Source: CAZEER01 sp964511215
GTDB taxonomy: Bacteria > Fidelibacterota > Marinisomatia > Marinisomatales > UBA1611
Length of the DNA stretch: 13,821 nucleotides
Assembly: GCA_964511215.1 (NCBI GenBank)
Contig: CAZEER010000059.1
Coordinates: 1-13,821, forward strand
Reading direction: 5' to 3'
In this document: in pieces, positions 1 to 7,096 of the stretch
Position numbering within the stretch: the first letter of the stretch is position 1
Layout of the letters: the number at the start of each line of letters is the position of its first letter
Position numbers and translations under genes: made by a program
Notes under the pieces: generated by a model
What the model saw: only the letters and a program-made list of their open reading frames with translations
What the model was told of the DNA's origin: nothing
The model's database searches: none

Positions 1-157
1 AATTCAAACATATTGATTTTGCATGTCCAATATGAAGATATCCATTGGGTTCAGGTGGGAAACGGGTGTGCACCCTATTATTCCATTTCCCTCTAATATT
101 ATCTTCGTCGATAATTTTTTGGATGAAATTTTTTTCTTCTACTCTTACTTTATTCAT
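1..157 (-). CDS. glnS: Glutaminyl-tRNA synthetase, N-terminal part (cut by window edge)
   Basis: Partial gene running off the left edge; 52 residues are visible. GlnRS charges tRNA-Gln with glutamine in the cytoplasm. The translation from the ATG at 157-155 begins MNKVRVEEKNFIQKIIDE and contains TRFPPEPNGYLHIGHAKSI at about residues 31-49. This is the class I signature of bacterial GlnRS, including the HIGH motif (HIGH itself intact). The start codon lies inside the last codons of gltX: ATGAATAA overlaps the gltX stop by 8 nt, so the two genes are probably translationally coupled in one operon. Having both enzymes implies that Gln-tRNA is made directly and that the neighbouring GluRS should be the discriminating type. 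Identification is secure; only the 3' part is missing. Confidence 0.93.
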   Translation of the reverse strand, partial: MNKVRVEEKNFIQKIIDEDNIRGKWNNRVHTRFPPEPNGYLHIGHAKSICLN

Positions 158-1559
158 TTGTTCTAATTTCTTTTATTGCATTATTTAGACGATTAATAGT
201 TGATGTTTTTCCTATTAATTCCATTAACTCGAAAAGTGATGGGCCAGTTAAACTTCCGCATAGAGCAAGTCTAATTGGCTTCATAACTTGGCCAAAACCA
301 AGCCCAGTTTTTGCAACATAATTTTTAAATATTTTTTCAAGATTTTTTTCACTCCAGCTATTGGCATTACTATAAATTTGAATGATTTTTTCGATTATTG
401 ATTGTGTTGTGTCTTTCCATATTTTTTTGATATCATCTCTCGAGAAATTTTGGGGATCTTTAAAAAAATAATCAGAGTTTTCTATTATGTCAGTTGGTAT
501 TTGGGAACGTGATGTCAGCATATTTATAACCCTAATGCAAAAGTCCTCTCCTTTACTGTCTCCCCAATCAGGGTCTAACATTCTTATTGATTTTAATATT
601 TTACCTGGTTCTTGTACTTCGAGATACTTAGAACTAACCCAGCCTAGTTTTTTTGGATCAAAAACTGCACTTTTCTTTTGAACTCTTGAAAAATCAAATT
701 TTGAAATAAGTTGCGATAAGTCCATTATCTCTTCATCTGTACCTGGATTCCAACCTAAAAGCGCCAGATAATTTATTAGAGCCTCTGGTTGGTAGCCTTC
801 ATCTCTGTAGGATGTCACACTTGTTGCACCATGTCGTTTACTCAATCTTTTCTTATCTATACCCAATATCATTGGCAAATGTGCAAACTTTGGAAGCTTC
901 CACCCCAATGCAAGGTAAATTTGTATTTGCTTGGGAGTATTTGATATATGATCTTCACCGCGGATTACATGAGTAATTCCCATATCTTGATCATCAATAA
1001 CATTTGTAAAATTATAAACAGGGCTACCATCAGAACGCACAATAATAAAATCATCTATCTCAGAGTTTGATACACTGATATCGCCATAGACCATATCCTT
1101 GAATTTGACAACACCACTTTTCGGGGTCTTTAGTCTAATAGTATATGGAATACCTAGATCTAGTTGCTTAGAGATTTCTTCATCACTCCTATCCCTCCAC
1201 AGACCATTGTAATTAAACGATCCTGTCTCTTTACGAATCTGTTCTAATTCATTCTTGGAAGCAAAACAACGATATACCTTGCCAGAATCAAGCAACGATT
1301 TAAGATGTTTATCATAATGATGAGATCGATTTGATTGAAAAATGATTTCTCTATCCCACTCAATGCCTAACCATTTAAGAGAATTTATTATTTGATCTAT
1401 ATATTCTTTTTTTGATCTTTCAAGATCTGTGTCCTCAACTCTTAGGAGGAACTCTCCCCCCTTATTTCTCGCAAATAGAAAATTATATAACGCTGTCCTA
1501 GCAAATCCTAAGTGAGGCTCTCCAGTGGGGCTAGGTGCAAATCTGACACAGGGCTTCAT
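150..1559 (-). CDS. gltX: Glutamyl-tRNA synthetase
   Basis: A complete class I GluRS of 469 residues, the normal family length. It attaches glutamate to tRNA-Glu. The N-terminus RFAPSPTGEPHLGFARTALYN holds the HIGH-type ATP motif, here HLGF at residues 16-19. The usual sequence is HIGG/HLGG, so the F is a small deviation. The second signature KRLSKRHG (237-244) is the KMSKS equivalent. LRVEDTD (39-45), VYNFTNVIDD (181-190) and VIRGEDHISNTP (198-209) are also typical. The C-terminal third is the helical anticodon-binding region. The ATG at 1559 begins directly at the conserved N-terminus. The 3' end overlaps glnS by 8 nt. Stop is TAA. Confidence 0.96.
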   Translation of the reverse strand: MKPCVRFAPSPTGEPHLGFARTALYNFLFARNKGGEFLLRVEDTDLERSKKEYIDQIINSLKWLGIEWDREIIFQSNRSHHYDKHLKSLLDSGKVYRCFASKNELEQIRKETGSFNYNGLWRDRSDEEISKQLDLGIPYTIRLKTPKSGVVKFKDMVYGDISVSNSEIDDFIIVRSDGSPVYNFTNVIDDQDMGITHVIRGEDHISNTPKQIQIYLALGWKLPKFAHLPMILGIDKKRLSKRHGATSVTSYRDEGYQPEALINYLALLGWNPGTDEEIMDLSQLISKFDFSRVQKKSAVFDPKKLGWVSSKYLEVQEPGKILKSIRMLDPDWGDSKGEDFCIRVINMLTSRSQIPTDIIENSDYFFKDPQNFSRDDIKKIWKDTTQSIIEKIIQIYSNANSWSEKNLEKIFKNYVAKTGLGFGQVMKPIRLALCGSLTGPSLFELMELIGKTSTINRLNNAIKEIRTNE

Positions 1560-1680
1560 GATTTATATTGTGTAATGTTTCAAATGTAAGTCAGAAATTA
1601 CTTTTTGTTATAAAACCAAAAAAGTACCTTATATAATTATATGTAATAAATGAATTATTAATAACTATTCATCAAGCATA

Positions 1681-1703
1681 AAAAATTAAAATAAATTTAT
1701 TTT
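1681..1703 (-). terminator. Possible weak AT-only terminator hairpin
   Basis: Just downstream of the methyltransferase stop, a 16-nt perfect palindrome (AAAATAAATTTATTTT, 1688-1703) is followed on the minus strand by AATTTTT. This could form a hairpin plus U-tract, but the stem is made only of A-T pairs, so it is a weak candidate and could be chance in AT-rich DNA. Confidence 0.25.
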
Positions 1704-1716
1704 ACGGTACCAATTT

Positions 1717-2379
1717 TCATTTTGTAAACTCGAAGTAAATACTTTCATGTGATCTCTCATAAAAATCTATTGTAGTAGGTAATTTTATATTAGTGACTCC
1801 TGGCTCCATTTTACTAACATTGGAAAAAGGCAAACTCTGAAACTTTTCCAAGGATTCCCCATTGAATAGTTGATGATGCCAACCATGTCCCTGTAGTAAA
1901 TATTGCATTTTTTTTATAATGGTTTTTGGTTTTTCACCAACTAAACATGATAATCTTATAAAATTTTCAACGTCATTATTCTTTCCATATTTATTGATTA
2001 GGTAATCAAAGTCAGGAACAACAACTCGCAAAATACAACCATCTTTTAGCACCCTGAAAGCTTCACTGAAAAACTGCATGGATTCTTCCCAGTCAAGATG
2101 TTCTAGCATATGGCACGTGTATATTAAATCTACTGAAGATTCATCCATCGGTATTTTTTTTGCTGCATTTGCATATAAAATATTCTTCTCTTTCGCAATT
2201 TTGACAAAATCACTAAATGGTTTTGGTATAAACTTGAAAAAACGTAATAGTTTTATGGAAAAGGGAATATATTTAAAAAAAATAAAAATGTTGTAATCAA
2301 AGTTTATAAAGCCATCTAGTGGATTACTGCCACACCCGATGTGCACTGAAACTATTTTATCTTTACTGTGACTTTGCAT
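1717..2379 (-). CDS. Class I SAM-dependent methyltransferase (COG4627-like)
   Basis: A 220-residue predicted SAM methyltransferase; substrate unknown. The SAM-binding motif I is VHIGCGSNP (residues 12-20), followed by LDGFINFDYN, where the acidic residue ending beta-2 contacts the ribose. The motif around 90-95 (HMLEHL) and the post-motif strand LRVVVPDFDYLI (117-128) are typical of the Methyltransf_11/COG4627 group often found in glycan or surface-polysaccharide clusters. The ATG at 2379 sits only 11 codons before motif I, so there is no extra N-terminal domain. It ends in TGA followed soon by TAA, which shows that UGA acts as an ordinary stop in this genome. It is transcribed divergently from the next methyltransferase-like gene. 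No membrane segment or signal peptide is seen. Confidence 0.8.
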   Translation of the reverse strand: MQSHSKDKIVSVHIGCGSNPLDGFINFDYNIFIFFKYIPFSIKLLRFFKFIPKPFSDFVKIAKEKNILYANAAKKIPMDESSVDLIYTCHMLEHLDWEESMQFFSEAFRVLKDGCILRVVVPDFDYLINKYGKNNDVENFIRLSCLVGEKPKTIIKKMQYLLQGHGWHHQLFNGESLEKFQSLPFSNVSKMEPGVTNIKLPTTIDFYERSHESIYFEFTK

Positions 2380-2560
2380 TAAGGAAGCTACAAATAATTA
2401 TACCATATCAAAGCATGATATATTGATAAATATAATTAAAAAATTACTTTTGTAACACTAAGTTTGATTTTTACAAAAAAAATTAAACTGTTAACTTTCT
2501 ATTAGTTCTAAATAAATATGAATACAGGTATTAATCTTTTATTTAAATTGGGTTTTGGAT

Positions 2561-3286
2561 ATGAAACTAAACAAGATATATCAATACAATAAATTTTTAA
2601 AAGATAAAAAAGAATGGTTAAGACAGGGCGGTGAGATTACGGAAATTTATAAAATTTTAAAGGATTATAAGGATCCTGCAGGAAAAATTGATACCCACTA
2701 TTTCCATCAGGATTTATTAGTTGCTAACTATATATCTGAACGTAATCCTAAAAGGCATATCGATATAGGATCTCGACTTGATGGTTTTGTTGCACACGTA
2801 GCAGCTTTTAGAACTATTGAAGTTTTTGATATTAGACCAATGCGAAAAAATCTCCATAAAAATATAATTTTTAAACAAATGGACATAAATGATATAAATA
2901 TGCACGAAAAAGCTGATTCCGTATCCTGTCTCCATGCAATTGAACATTTTGGCTTAGGTAGATATGGTGATAATATTGATATCAATGGACATAAAAAGGG
3001 GTTAGATAATCTAATTTCTATAGTAAGTGACGGTGGTATTTTATATGTTAGTTTCCCAATTGGAAATTTCGATCAAGTCGTTTTTAATGCACACCGTATT
3101 TTCCAACCAAAAAGCATTCTTGGATATAACTGTGTATCAAAGAATCTGAAGCTAATTAATTTTGATTATATTGATGATGATGGTATAGTCCACTCAAATG
3201 TAAATATCCATATACATCAAATTGATACTATCTATGGATGTGGCATCTATACATTTCAAAAAAAGAAAAATAATATTCAATATTAA
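2561..3286 (+). CDS. DUF268-like putative methyltransferase
   Basis: A 241-residue protein resembling the DUF268 family, which has a Rossmann, SAM-methyltransferase-like fold but no settled function. Visible signatures are HIDIGSRLDGFVAHVAAF (about 66-83, motif I), IEVFDIRP (86-93), and SCLHAIEHFGLGRYGD (122-137), which is very characteristic of the family. GGILYVSFPIG (158-168) and VVFNAHRIF (173-181) follow. I chose the ATG at 2561; a TTG at 2555 in the same frame would add two residues. No good Shine-Dalgarno is seen for either. Members occur in O-antigen and surface-glycan regions, so a role in modifying a sugar is possible, but there are no glycosyltransferases in this window to support it. 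Confidence 0.75.
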   Translation: MKLNKIYQYNKFLKDKKEWLRQGGEITEIYKILKDYKDPAGKIDTHYFHQDLLVANYISERNPKRHIDIGSRLDGFVAHVAAFRTIEVFDIRPMRKNLHKNIIFKQMDINDINMHEKADSVSCLHAIEHFGLGRYGDNIDINGHKKGLDNLISIVSDGGILYVSFPIGNFDQVVFNAHRIFQPKSILGYNCVSKNLKLINFDYIDDDGIVHSNVNIHIHQIDTIYGCGIYTFQKKKNNIQY

Positions 3287-3424
3287 ATCTTAGACTGACA
3301 CTATCAAAAGGTGGTGCTCTTAAGATAATCAAACAATCTCAACAAATATGTGATATTTTTTTTATAAGACCTAATTTAGGAAATTAATTGTTAGGTACTA
3401 AATGATAAGGAACGTATTGAATTG

Positions 3425-3513
3425 CGGAGGGGGAGGGATTCGAACCCCCGAAGGGCGTAAACCCTTGCTGGTTTTCAAGACCAGTGCATTCAGCCAGACT
3501 CTGCCACCCCTCC
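3425..3513 (-). tRNA. tRNA-Ser, anticodon UGA
   Basis: The minus strand folds as an 89-nt class II tRNA. The acceptor stem is GGAGGGG/CCCCTCC with discriminator G. The D-arm is followed by anticodon stem CTGGT/ACCAG around loop CTTGAAA. There is a long variable arm (AAGGG...CCCTT), and a T-arm with the TTCGAAT loop. The anticodon is TGA (plus-strand TCA at 3475-3477), reading UCA serine codons. The 3' CCA is not encoded. The long variable arm and acceptor fit serine. This is not tRNA-Sec, which would carry anticodon UCA. Confidence 0.96.
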
Positions 3514-3620
3514 GACGAGAAAATTTCATTTGAAAATGCTACTGTCACGTTTTTGTCACATTTTCATAATTTTCAATAAATTCTTTTGGATTGCCCTAAA
3601 TTCCATACAATCCTACAAAA

Positions 3621-3694
3621 TTTAGACTGGGATATTACGGAAAGACTAACAAACAAAAAACACCACGAATTTGTGGCGGGATGATTTACTATTT
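3621..3694 (+). repeat. Dispersed intergenic repeat, copy A
   Basis: This copy starts TTTAGACTGGGATATTACGG and continues through an A-rich stretch to CACGAATTTGTGG (3664-3676), then ATGATTTACTA. It aligns by eye with copy B (5325-5379) over its left part. It also aligns with copy C (12256-12319) over its right part: the 31 nt ending in GTGG differ at only about 6 positions, and similarity continues into ATG-ATTTA-TA. CCAC/GTGG (3663-3666 and 3673-3676) can pair as a short hairpin. Function unknown. Confidence 0.55.
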
Positions 3695-3713
3695 GTATGA
3701 CCTAACTTTATGA

Positions 3714-3742
3714 TTAACAATTGGGGAATCTATTATTATAAT
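3714..3742 (+). promoter_or_regulatory. Putative sigma-70-type promoter for the first selenoprotein gene
   Basis: TTAACA at 3714-3719 (5 of 6 match to TTGACA) and a perfect TATAAT at 3737-3742 are separated by 17 nt, the ideal spacing. Transcription would begin near 3749, giving a leader of about 50 nt before the ATG at 3801. AT-rich DNA makes chance matches common, but the spacing and position are good. Confidence 0.5.
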
Positions 3743-3800
3743 ATTGTAAATATTCTATAACTATCATTATTTTACTCACAGAAAAAATTGGGAGTTAAAT

Positions 3801-5003
3801 ATGCATAAGAACTTTTTTAACTTAATTTTTAGATTTTTCATTACCACATTATTAGGAGCATTTCTTTCTGGTCAGCAATTAGACTCGCAAGATATTGCAT
3901 ATAATGAATTGAGAGATATTGTTGAGACAGCATCTAGATCCCAACAGGTAGTTTGGTTGGAGGACTTTACCGGTATTAACTGAACATACTGCCCTGCCGT
4001 GAGTTTCGCGGTTGATAGACTATTGCAAGAATACCCCCAAACTCTAATGAGTATTGAATGGCATAGTGCTGCTCTTACATATTCAGATACTATTGATTTC
4101 CCAATTCCTGAAGCTTATAATTATAGATCCAGTCTTTACGATGTTAATGGAATACCTCATAACCAGTTCAATGGTATATATGAATTCGTGGGTGGAGCGA
4201 GTAATTGTGCCTGGCAACAATTTTATGAGAACAGGACAGAAACATATGAAGAATTAATTCAGCAAGAATCACTATATGAAATAGACCTTGAAGGAGAGCT
4301 CATAGATTCAACATTTAATTATAGTGTAGTCGTTTCTTTAGAAGATGACACAGATATGGATAATATGATACTTGAAATATTTGTTGCTGAAGATAGTATT
4401 AATGCTCTCTGGAGTGCATGCGACACCTGGCATATGACTCGTAATGTAGCCCGCGCCTATCTAACTATGGGGGAAGAAAACCAACTTCCTATTACTATAA
4501 CTAATGCAGGAGAGAGTCAAGTTTTCAGTGGATCTTTTCAACTCTCGGACGCATGGGTTGACTCCATGGTAAAACTGATTGCAGTAGTCCAAAATTGGGG
4601 AGATCTTGATGAAGATGAGAATCCAACATATGAAATATTTCAAGCTAATTCTGGTAAAATTTTCAACATTCCATTGGATAGAGATTATGATGGTGTAGCA
4701 AATCTAGAAGATAATTGCCCAGATGATCCTAACCCTGATCAGGAAGATCTTGATGGTGATCTGATCGGTGATGTGTGTGATCCATGTAATGGTCTTGTTT
4801 ATGTCCCTGGTAATGTAAATGGTGATGCAAATGAGGGATACCAGCCTATCATTGATGTGAATGATGTTTTGTTTCTTGCGGATTATATAGAAGAGCCGGT
4901 AATGATTAATGATTGCCAAGTGCTTGATATTTTAATTGATGAGACTATCAATGATTGGGACTTGTTGGTTCTTGTTGATATGGTAATGAATGGTGGAAAT
5001 TAA
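3801..5003 (+). CDS. Selenocysteine-containing Omp28-like thioredoxin-fold exported protein with TSP3 and dockerin-like tail (UGA at 3981-3983 read as Sec)
   Basis: A 400-residue reading in which one in-frame TGA (codon 61) is read as selenocysteine. Start ATG 3801 follows GGGAG with 6-nt spacing. Residues 1-25 look like a signal peptide. The redox segment reads VVWLEDFTGIN-U-TYCPAV, the Omp28-type thioredoxin-fold site (EEFTG..CxxCP) with the first Cys replaced, giving U61-x-x-C64. GIP at 117-119 is the expected cis-proline. Residues about 293-329 are thrombospondin type-3 calcium repeats (DRDYDGVANLEDNCPDD...GDVCD). About 335-400 resemble a dockerin (VNGDANEGY...IDVNDVLFLADYI). It is probably a periplasmic or surface thiol oxidoreductase. 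Without readthrough the product would stop at 60 residues just before the active site. The same TGA position occurs in the paralogue at 7097-8272. Alternatives are a pseudogene or a sequencing error. Confidence 0.85.
3984..4018 (+). promoter_or_regulatory. Putative bacterial SECIS element, first selenoprotein gene
   Basis: This region lies immediately 3' of the TGA at 3981-3983. The inner stem 3997-4001 (CCGTG) pairs with 4007-4011 (CGCGG) around loop AGTTT (4002-4006), with a G-U pair below it. An outer stem pairs 3989-3991 with 4016-4018 and 3993 with 4014, interrupted by mismatches. The loop starts 18 nt after the TGA and has G as its second base. Known bacterial SECIS elements recognised by SelB have the loop about 16-37 nt from the UGA and a G in the first two loop positions. 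A GTG inside the stem (3999) could be mistaken for a start codon. Confidence 0.75.
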
Positions 5004-5035
5004 GATATCATTGATGATATTCTGAAATTATCATC
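5004..5035 (+). other. Alternative hairpins after the selenoprotein stop codon
   Basis: GATATCA (5004-5010) pairs with TGATATT (5015-5021) around TTGA. Alternatively GATGATA (5013-5019) pairs with TATCATC (5029-5035). The two foldings exclude each other. There is no T-tract directly after either, so this is not a canonical intrinsic terminator. The rest of the gap to 5394 holds only a doubtful small ORF (5086-5319) and repeat copy B. Confidence 0.35.
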
Positions 5036-5085
5036 CCCAAAAAAACCACGTATGTGAGAGCTGTATATATTAACATTATCAACCG

Positions 5086-5319
5086 ATGTGGGAGTTAATT
5101 GAATTTGTAAAATGTAGAATAACAATAATTACAAATTGGTTGCCAGTTTATAAAATTTTATTATTGACTTATCTATTCATTCCTGTGATTATCATAACGT
5201 ATTATCGAAATAAGAATACCCAAATACAACCAATGATTTTAGCAACCACTTTATTAGTAATTTGGTTAATCCAAATGTTATTGTGGAATAAAGGCTACAA
5301 TATTTATTACAAACATTAA
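5086..5319 (+). CDS. Doubtful small membrane protein, 77 aa
   Basis: An open frame of 77 codons between the first selenoprotein gene and selU. It is unrecognised. Two hydrophobic segments (about residues 24-40 and 51-68) would make a two-helix membrane protein, with short basic and polar ends. GGGAG at 5090-5094 looks like a Shine-Dalgarno sequence but falls inside the frame's second and third codons rather than ahead of the ATG, which weakens the call. Hydrophobic frames are common by chance in AT-rich DNA. It is recorded because it fills most of an otherwise empty 391-base gap on the coding strand of the preceding gene. No function is proposed. Confidence 0.3.
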   Translation: MWELIEFVKCRITIITNWLPVYKILLLTYLFIPVIIITYYRNKNTQIQPMILATTLLVIWLIQMLLWNKGYNIYYKH

Positions 5320-5324
5320 GATGG

Positions 5325-5379
5325 TTTAGATTGGACAGATTACATATCATTCCACAAACATAAAACCCCAAGAATGTAG
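5325..5379 (+). repeat. Dispersed intergenic repeat, copy B
   Basis: TTTAGATTGGACAGATTAC followed by CCACAAACATAAAACCCC and AAGAATGTAG aligns with copy A along most of its length. CACAAACATAAAACC (5353-5367) is identical over 15 nt to copy D (12700-12714). It lies between the convergent small ORF and selU, just past the selU stop codon. Confidence 0.5.
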
Positions 5380-5394
5380 AAATTTTATATTGGA

Positions 5395-6429
5395 CTATTG
5401 TTTGATAGAATTAATATAATCAAAACATGATTCAAAATCACCTCTGTGCACAATATAATTTTTCCGCATATTAAGTTTGTGATTATACATGGGGTCGTAA
5501 TAGTAATAAAGCAAGGCATGAATCCAGTCTTCATGCTTTTCTAAAGAATTTGTGGCAAAAGCATCCTCTATTAATACGTGTGTTTTTTTAAACAATACAC
5601 CACCCAGTCTCCTTTGTATTTTTTGAAGTGCAGTTAAATAATTATCTCTTAGCATCAATGGTGTCTTAATTTTATTTAGCGCTAAAATTATATATTCATT
5701 TACAATATTATGTACTCGTTCTTCTATCTTAATATCCATTACAATTAAATCTGACGTCTGCATCTTATCATACCATATTTTTGGTAGAGTTGCTTTGCCT
5801 ATCTTTTTGCTTTCATCTTCAAGTAGAATATTAGAACAATGATTATTCATATAGTGAAAAGCCAGTGCATTTTCAAAATTCGCACAAGATAACTGTGCAG
5901 TGTTTGTGCTACCAAATGCTGAACCGCGATGATTCGCAATAGCCTCGATATCAATAGCTTGATTAAAATTATTTAGCAGTACGGTTTTTCCAGAACCAGT
6001 CAGCCCTCCAAGTATAAACCATTTTTTCTTATAAATTTCATTATCAGAGTATTGTTGTAATATTTTATTGCGCACTTTTTTATAACCGCCAGAGATTCTA
6101 TCTACTGTTATATTTTTTTCAAATAACCACTCTTGAGCCAATTTAGATCGAAGTCCACCTCTATAACAAAATATTGAGCAACCTTGATTTGAATTAATAT
6201 GATTTTTCCAATCAATAATTCTATTATTTTTCAGACTGCCTGATACTAATTGTAAACCAAGGTTTATCGCAGCCTTTTGTCCATGAACCTTATATTCTTT
6301 GCCTACACTTTCAAACTCATGATTCTGTAAAATGGGAATGTTTACACTATTTGGAATAGTACCTTTTTTATATTCTTTTTCAGACCTGAGATCAATATGA
6401 CTGTATTTAAATATATTTAATAAGTCCAT
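5395..6429 (-). CDS. selU/mnmH (ybbB): tRNA 2-selenouridine synthase (selenophosphate-dependent)
   Basis: A 344-residue protein that replaces sulfur by selenium in 2-thiouridine at the wobble position of tRNAs for Lys, Glu and Gln, using selenophosphate made by SelD. The N-terminal rhodanese domain (about 1-125) has DLRSEKEYKKGTIPNSVNIP and the catalytic loop IFCYRGGLRS with Cys88. The C-terminal P-loop domain has GGLTGSGKT (141-149), and DIEAIANHRGSAFG (160-173) is diagnostic for the family. Length and domain order are normal and the site residues are intact. The start ATG at 6429 directly precedes the rhodanese domain. It lies between two genes with selenocysteine-type TGA codons, so three adjacent-region genes depend on selenophosphate. 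SelU alone does not prove selenocysteine use, but it does imply a SelD in this genome. Confidence 0.95.
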   Translation of the reverse strand: MDLLNIFKYSHIDLRSEKEYKKGTIPNSVNIPILQNHEFESVGKEYKVHGQKAAINLGLQLVSGSLKNNRIIDWKNHINSNQGCSIFCYRGGLRSKLAQEWLFEKNITVDRISGGYKKVRNKILQQYSDNEIYKKKWFILGGLTGSGKTVLLNNFNQAIDIEAIANHRGSAFGSTNTAQLSCANFENALAFHYMNNHCSNILLEDESKKIGKATLPKIWYDKMQTSDLIVMDIKIEERVHNIVNEYIILALNKIKTPLMLRDNYLTALQKIQRRLGGVLFKKTHVLIEDAFATNSLEKHEDWIHALLYYYYDPMYNHKLNMRKNYIVHRGDFESCFDYINSIKQ

Positions 6430-6601
6430 TTTATTTCAATAAACCAAAACAGGGTGATATTCATAATCATAACCAAATCTACTAACCATCCATCAAAAAA
6501 AACATCCAACATAGACTGGAATTAAGGTCTGGTGTTTTATGAGTATTTTTAGAAATAACTAAATATATAATTCCAGATACTTAAGTTATAAATTGAATAT
6601 A

Positions 6602-7078
6602 ATGAAAGCTGCCATATTTGTTGATGTCCAAAATATTTATTATACAACCCGAGATACTTTTGGGTGTTCCTTTAACTATAAAATTTTTTGGGATCAGATA
6701 GAATCAAAAGATGAAATAATTAAAGCATATGCTTACGCTATCGATAGAGGAGATGATAAACAACAAAAATTTCAATATGCGTTACGATCTATAGGGTTTA
6801 ATGTAAAACTCAAACCATATATATCTAGAGCAGATGGCAGTACTAAGGGAGATTGGGATGTTGGTATCACAATCGATATCCTTGATTCAGTTCAAGAGGC
6901 AGAAAAAATAATTTTGCTTTCAGGCGATGGTGATTTTGATTTACTTGTACGCAAAGTAATAGACCAATATAATTGCATTGTTGATATCTATGGAGTCAAG
7001 GAACTAACTGCTAACTCTTTAATCAAATCTGCTTCAACATTTTATCCGATATCAAATAAATTTTTAGTTAACAATTAA
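6602..7078 (+). CDS. NYN-domain (PIN-like) putative ribonuclease
   Basis: A 158-residue single-domain protein of the NYN/LabA (DUF88) family, which has a PIN-like fold and is generally linked to metal-dependent RNA cleavage. The start MKAAIFVDVQNIYY carries the first conserved Asp (D8) and the N of the family's FVDxxN signature. KGDWDVGITIDIL (83-95) gives D84/D86/D92, and LSGDGDFDLLV (106-116) gives D109/D111/D113, the expected acidic cluster. I chose ATG 6602 over the in-frame TTG at 6593 because it starts right at the first beta-strand. It is divergent from selU, and its stop lies 18 nt from the stop of the second selenoprotein gene on the other strand. The RNA target is unknown. Confidence 0.85.
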   Translation: MKAAIFVDVQNIYYTTRDTFGCSFNYKIFWDQIESKDEIIKAYAYAIDRGDDKQQKFQYALRSIGFNVKLKPYISRADGSTKGDWDVGITIDILDSVQEAEKIILLSGDGDFDLLVRKVIDQYNCIVDIYGVKELTANSLIKSASTFYPISNKFLVNN

Positions 7079-7096
7079 AATATGTAACGCAAAAGA

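Noticed and set aside
1717..1719. Recoded genetic code with UGA as Gly or Trp (codes 25 or 4)
   Set aside because: The methyltransferase gene ends in a TGA at a sensible family length, and other long genes here contain no in-frame TGA; Trp is encoded by TGG throughout.
3425..3513. tRNA near the selenoprotein genes as tRNA-Sec or a UGA suppressor
   Set aside because: Its anticodon is UGA, which reads UCA serine codons. tRNA-Sec needs anticodon UCA. It also has a standard 7-bp acceptor stem.
3981..3983. Pseudogene or sequencing error explaining the TGA
   Set aside because: The paralogue has TGA at the same codon, both frames are intact on either side, the position is the catalytic Cys column, and a matching hairpin follows.
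4800..5000. Dockerin-like tails as evidence of a cellulosome
   Set aside because: No cohesin, scaffoldin or glycoside hydrolase is visible, and dockerin-like repeats are common in non-cellulosomal proteins.
3999..5003. Separate protein starting at GTG 3999 (and likewise GTG 8089 on the minus strand)
   Set aside because: The GTG lies inside the SECIS stem and in the middle of the thioredoxin active-site segment. The signal peptide and the first strand of the fold would be lost, and both paralogues show the same pattern.
5395..6429. selU as proof of selenocysteine insertion
   Set aside because: SelU only shows that selenophosphate is used. Many genomes have it without SelA/SelB, so it is counted as supporting context only.
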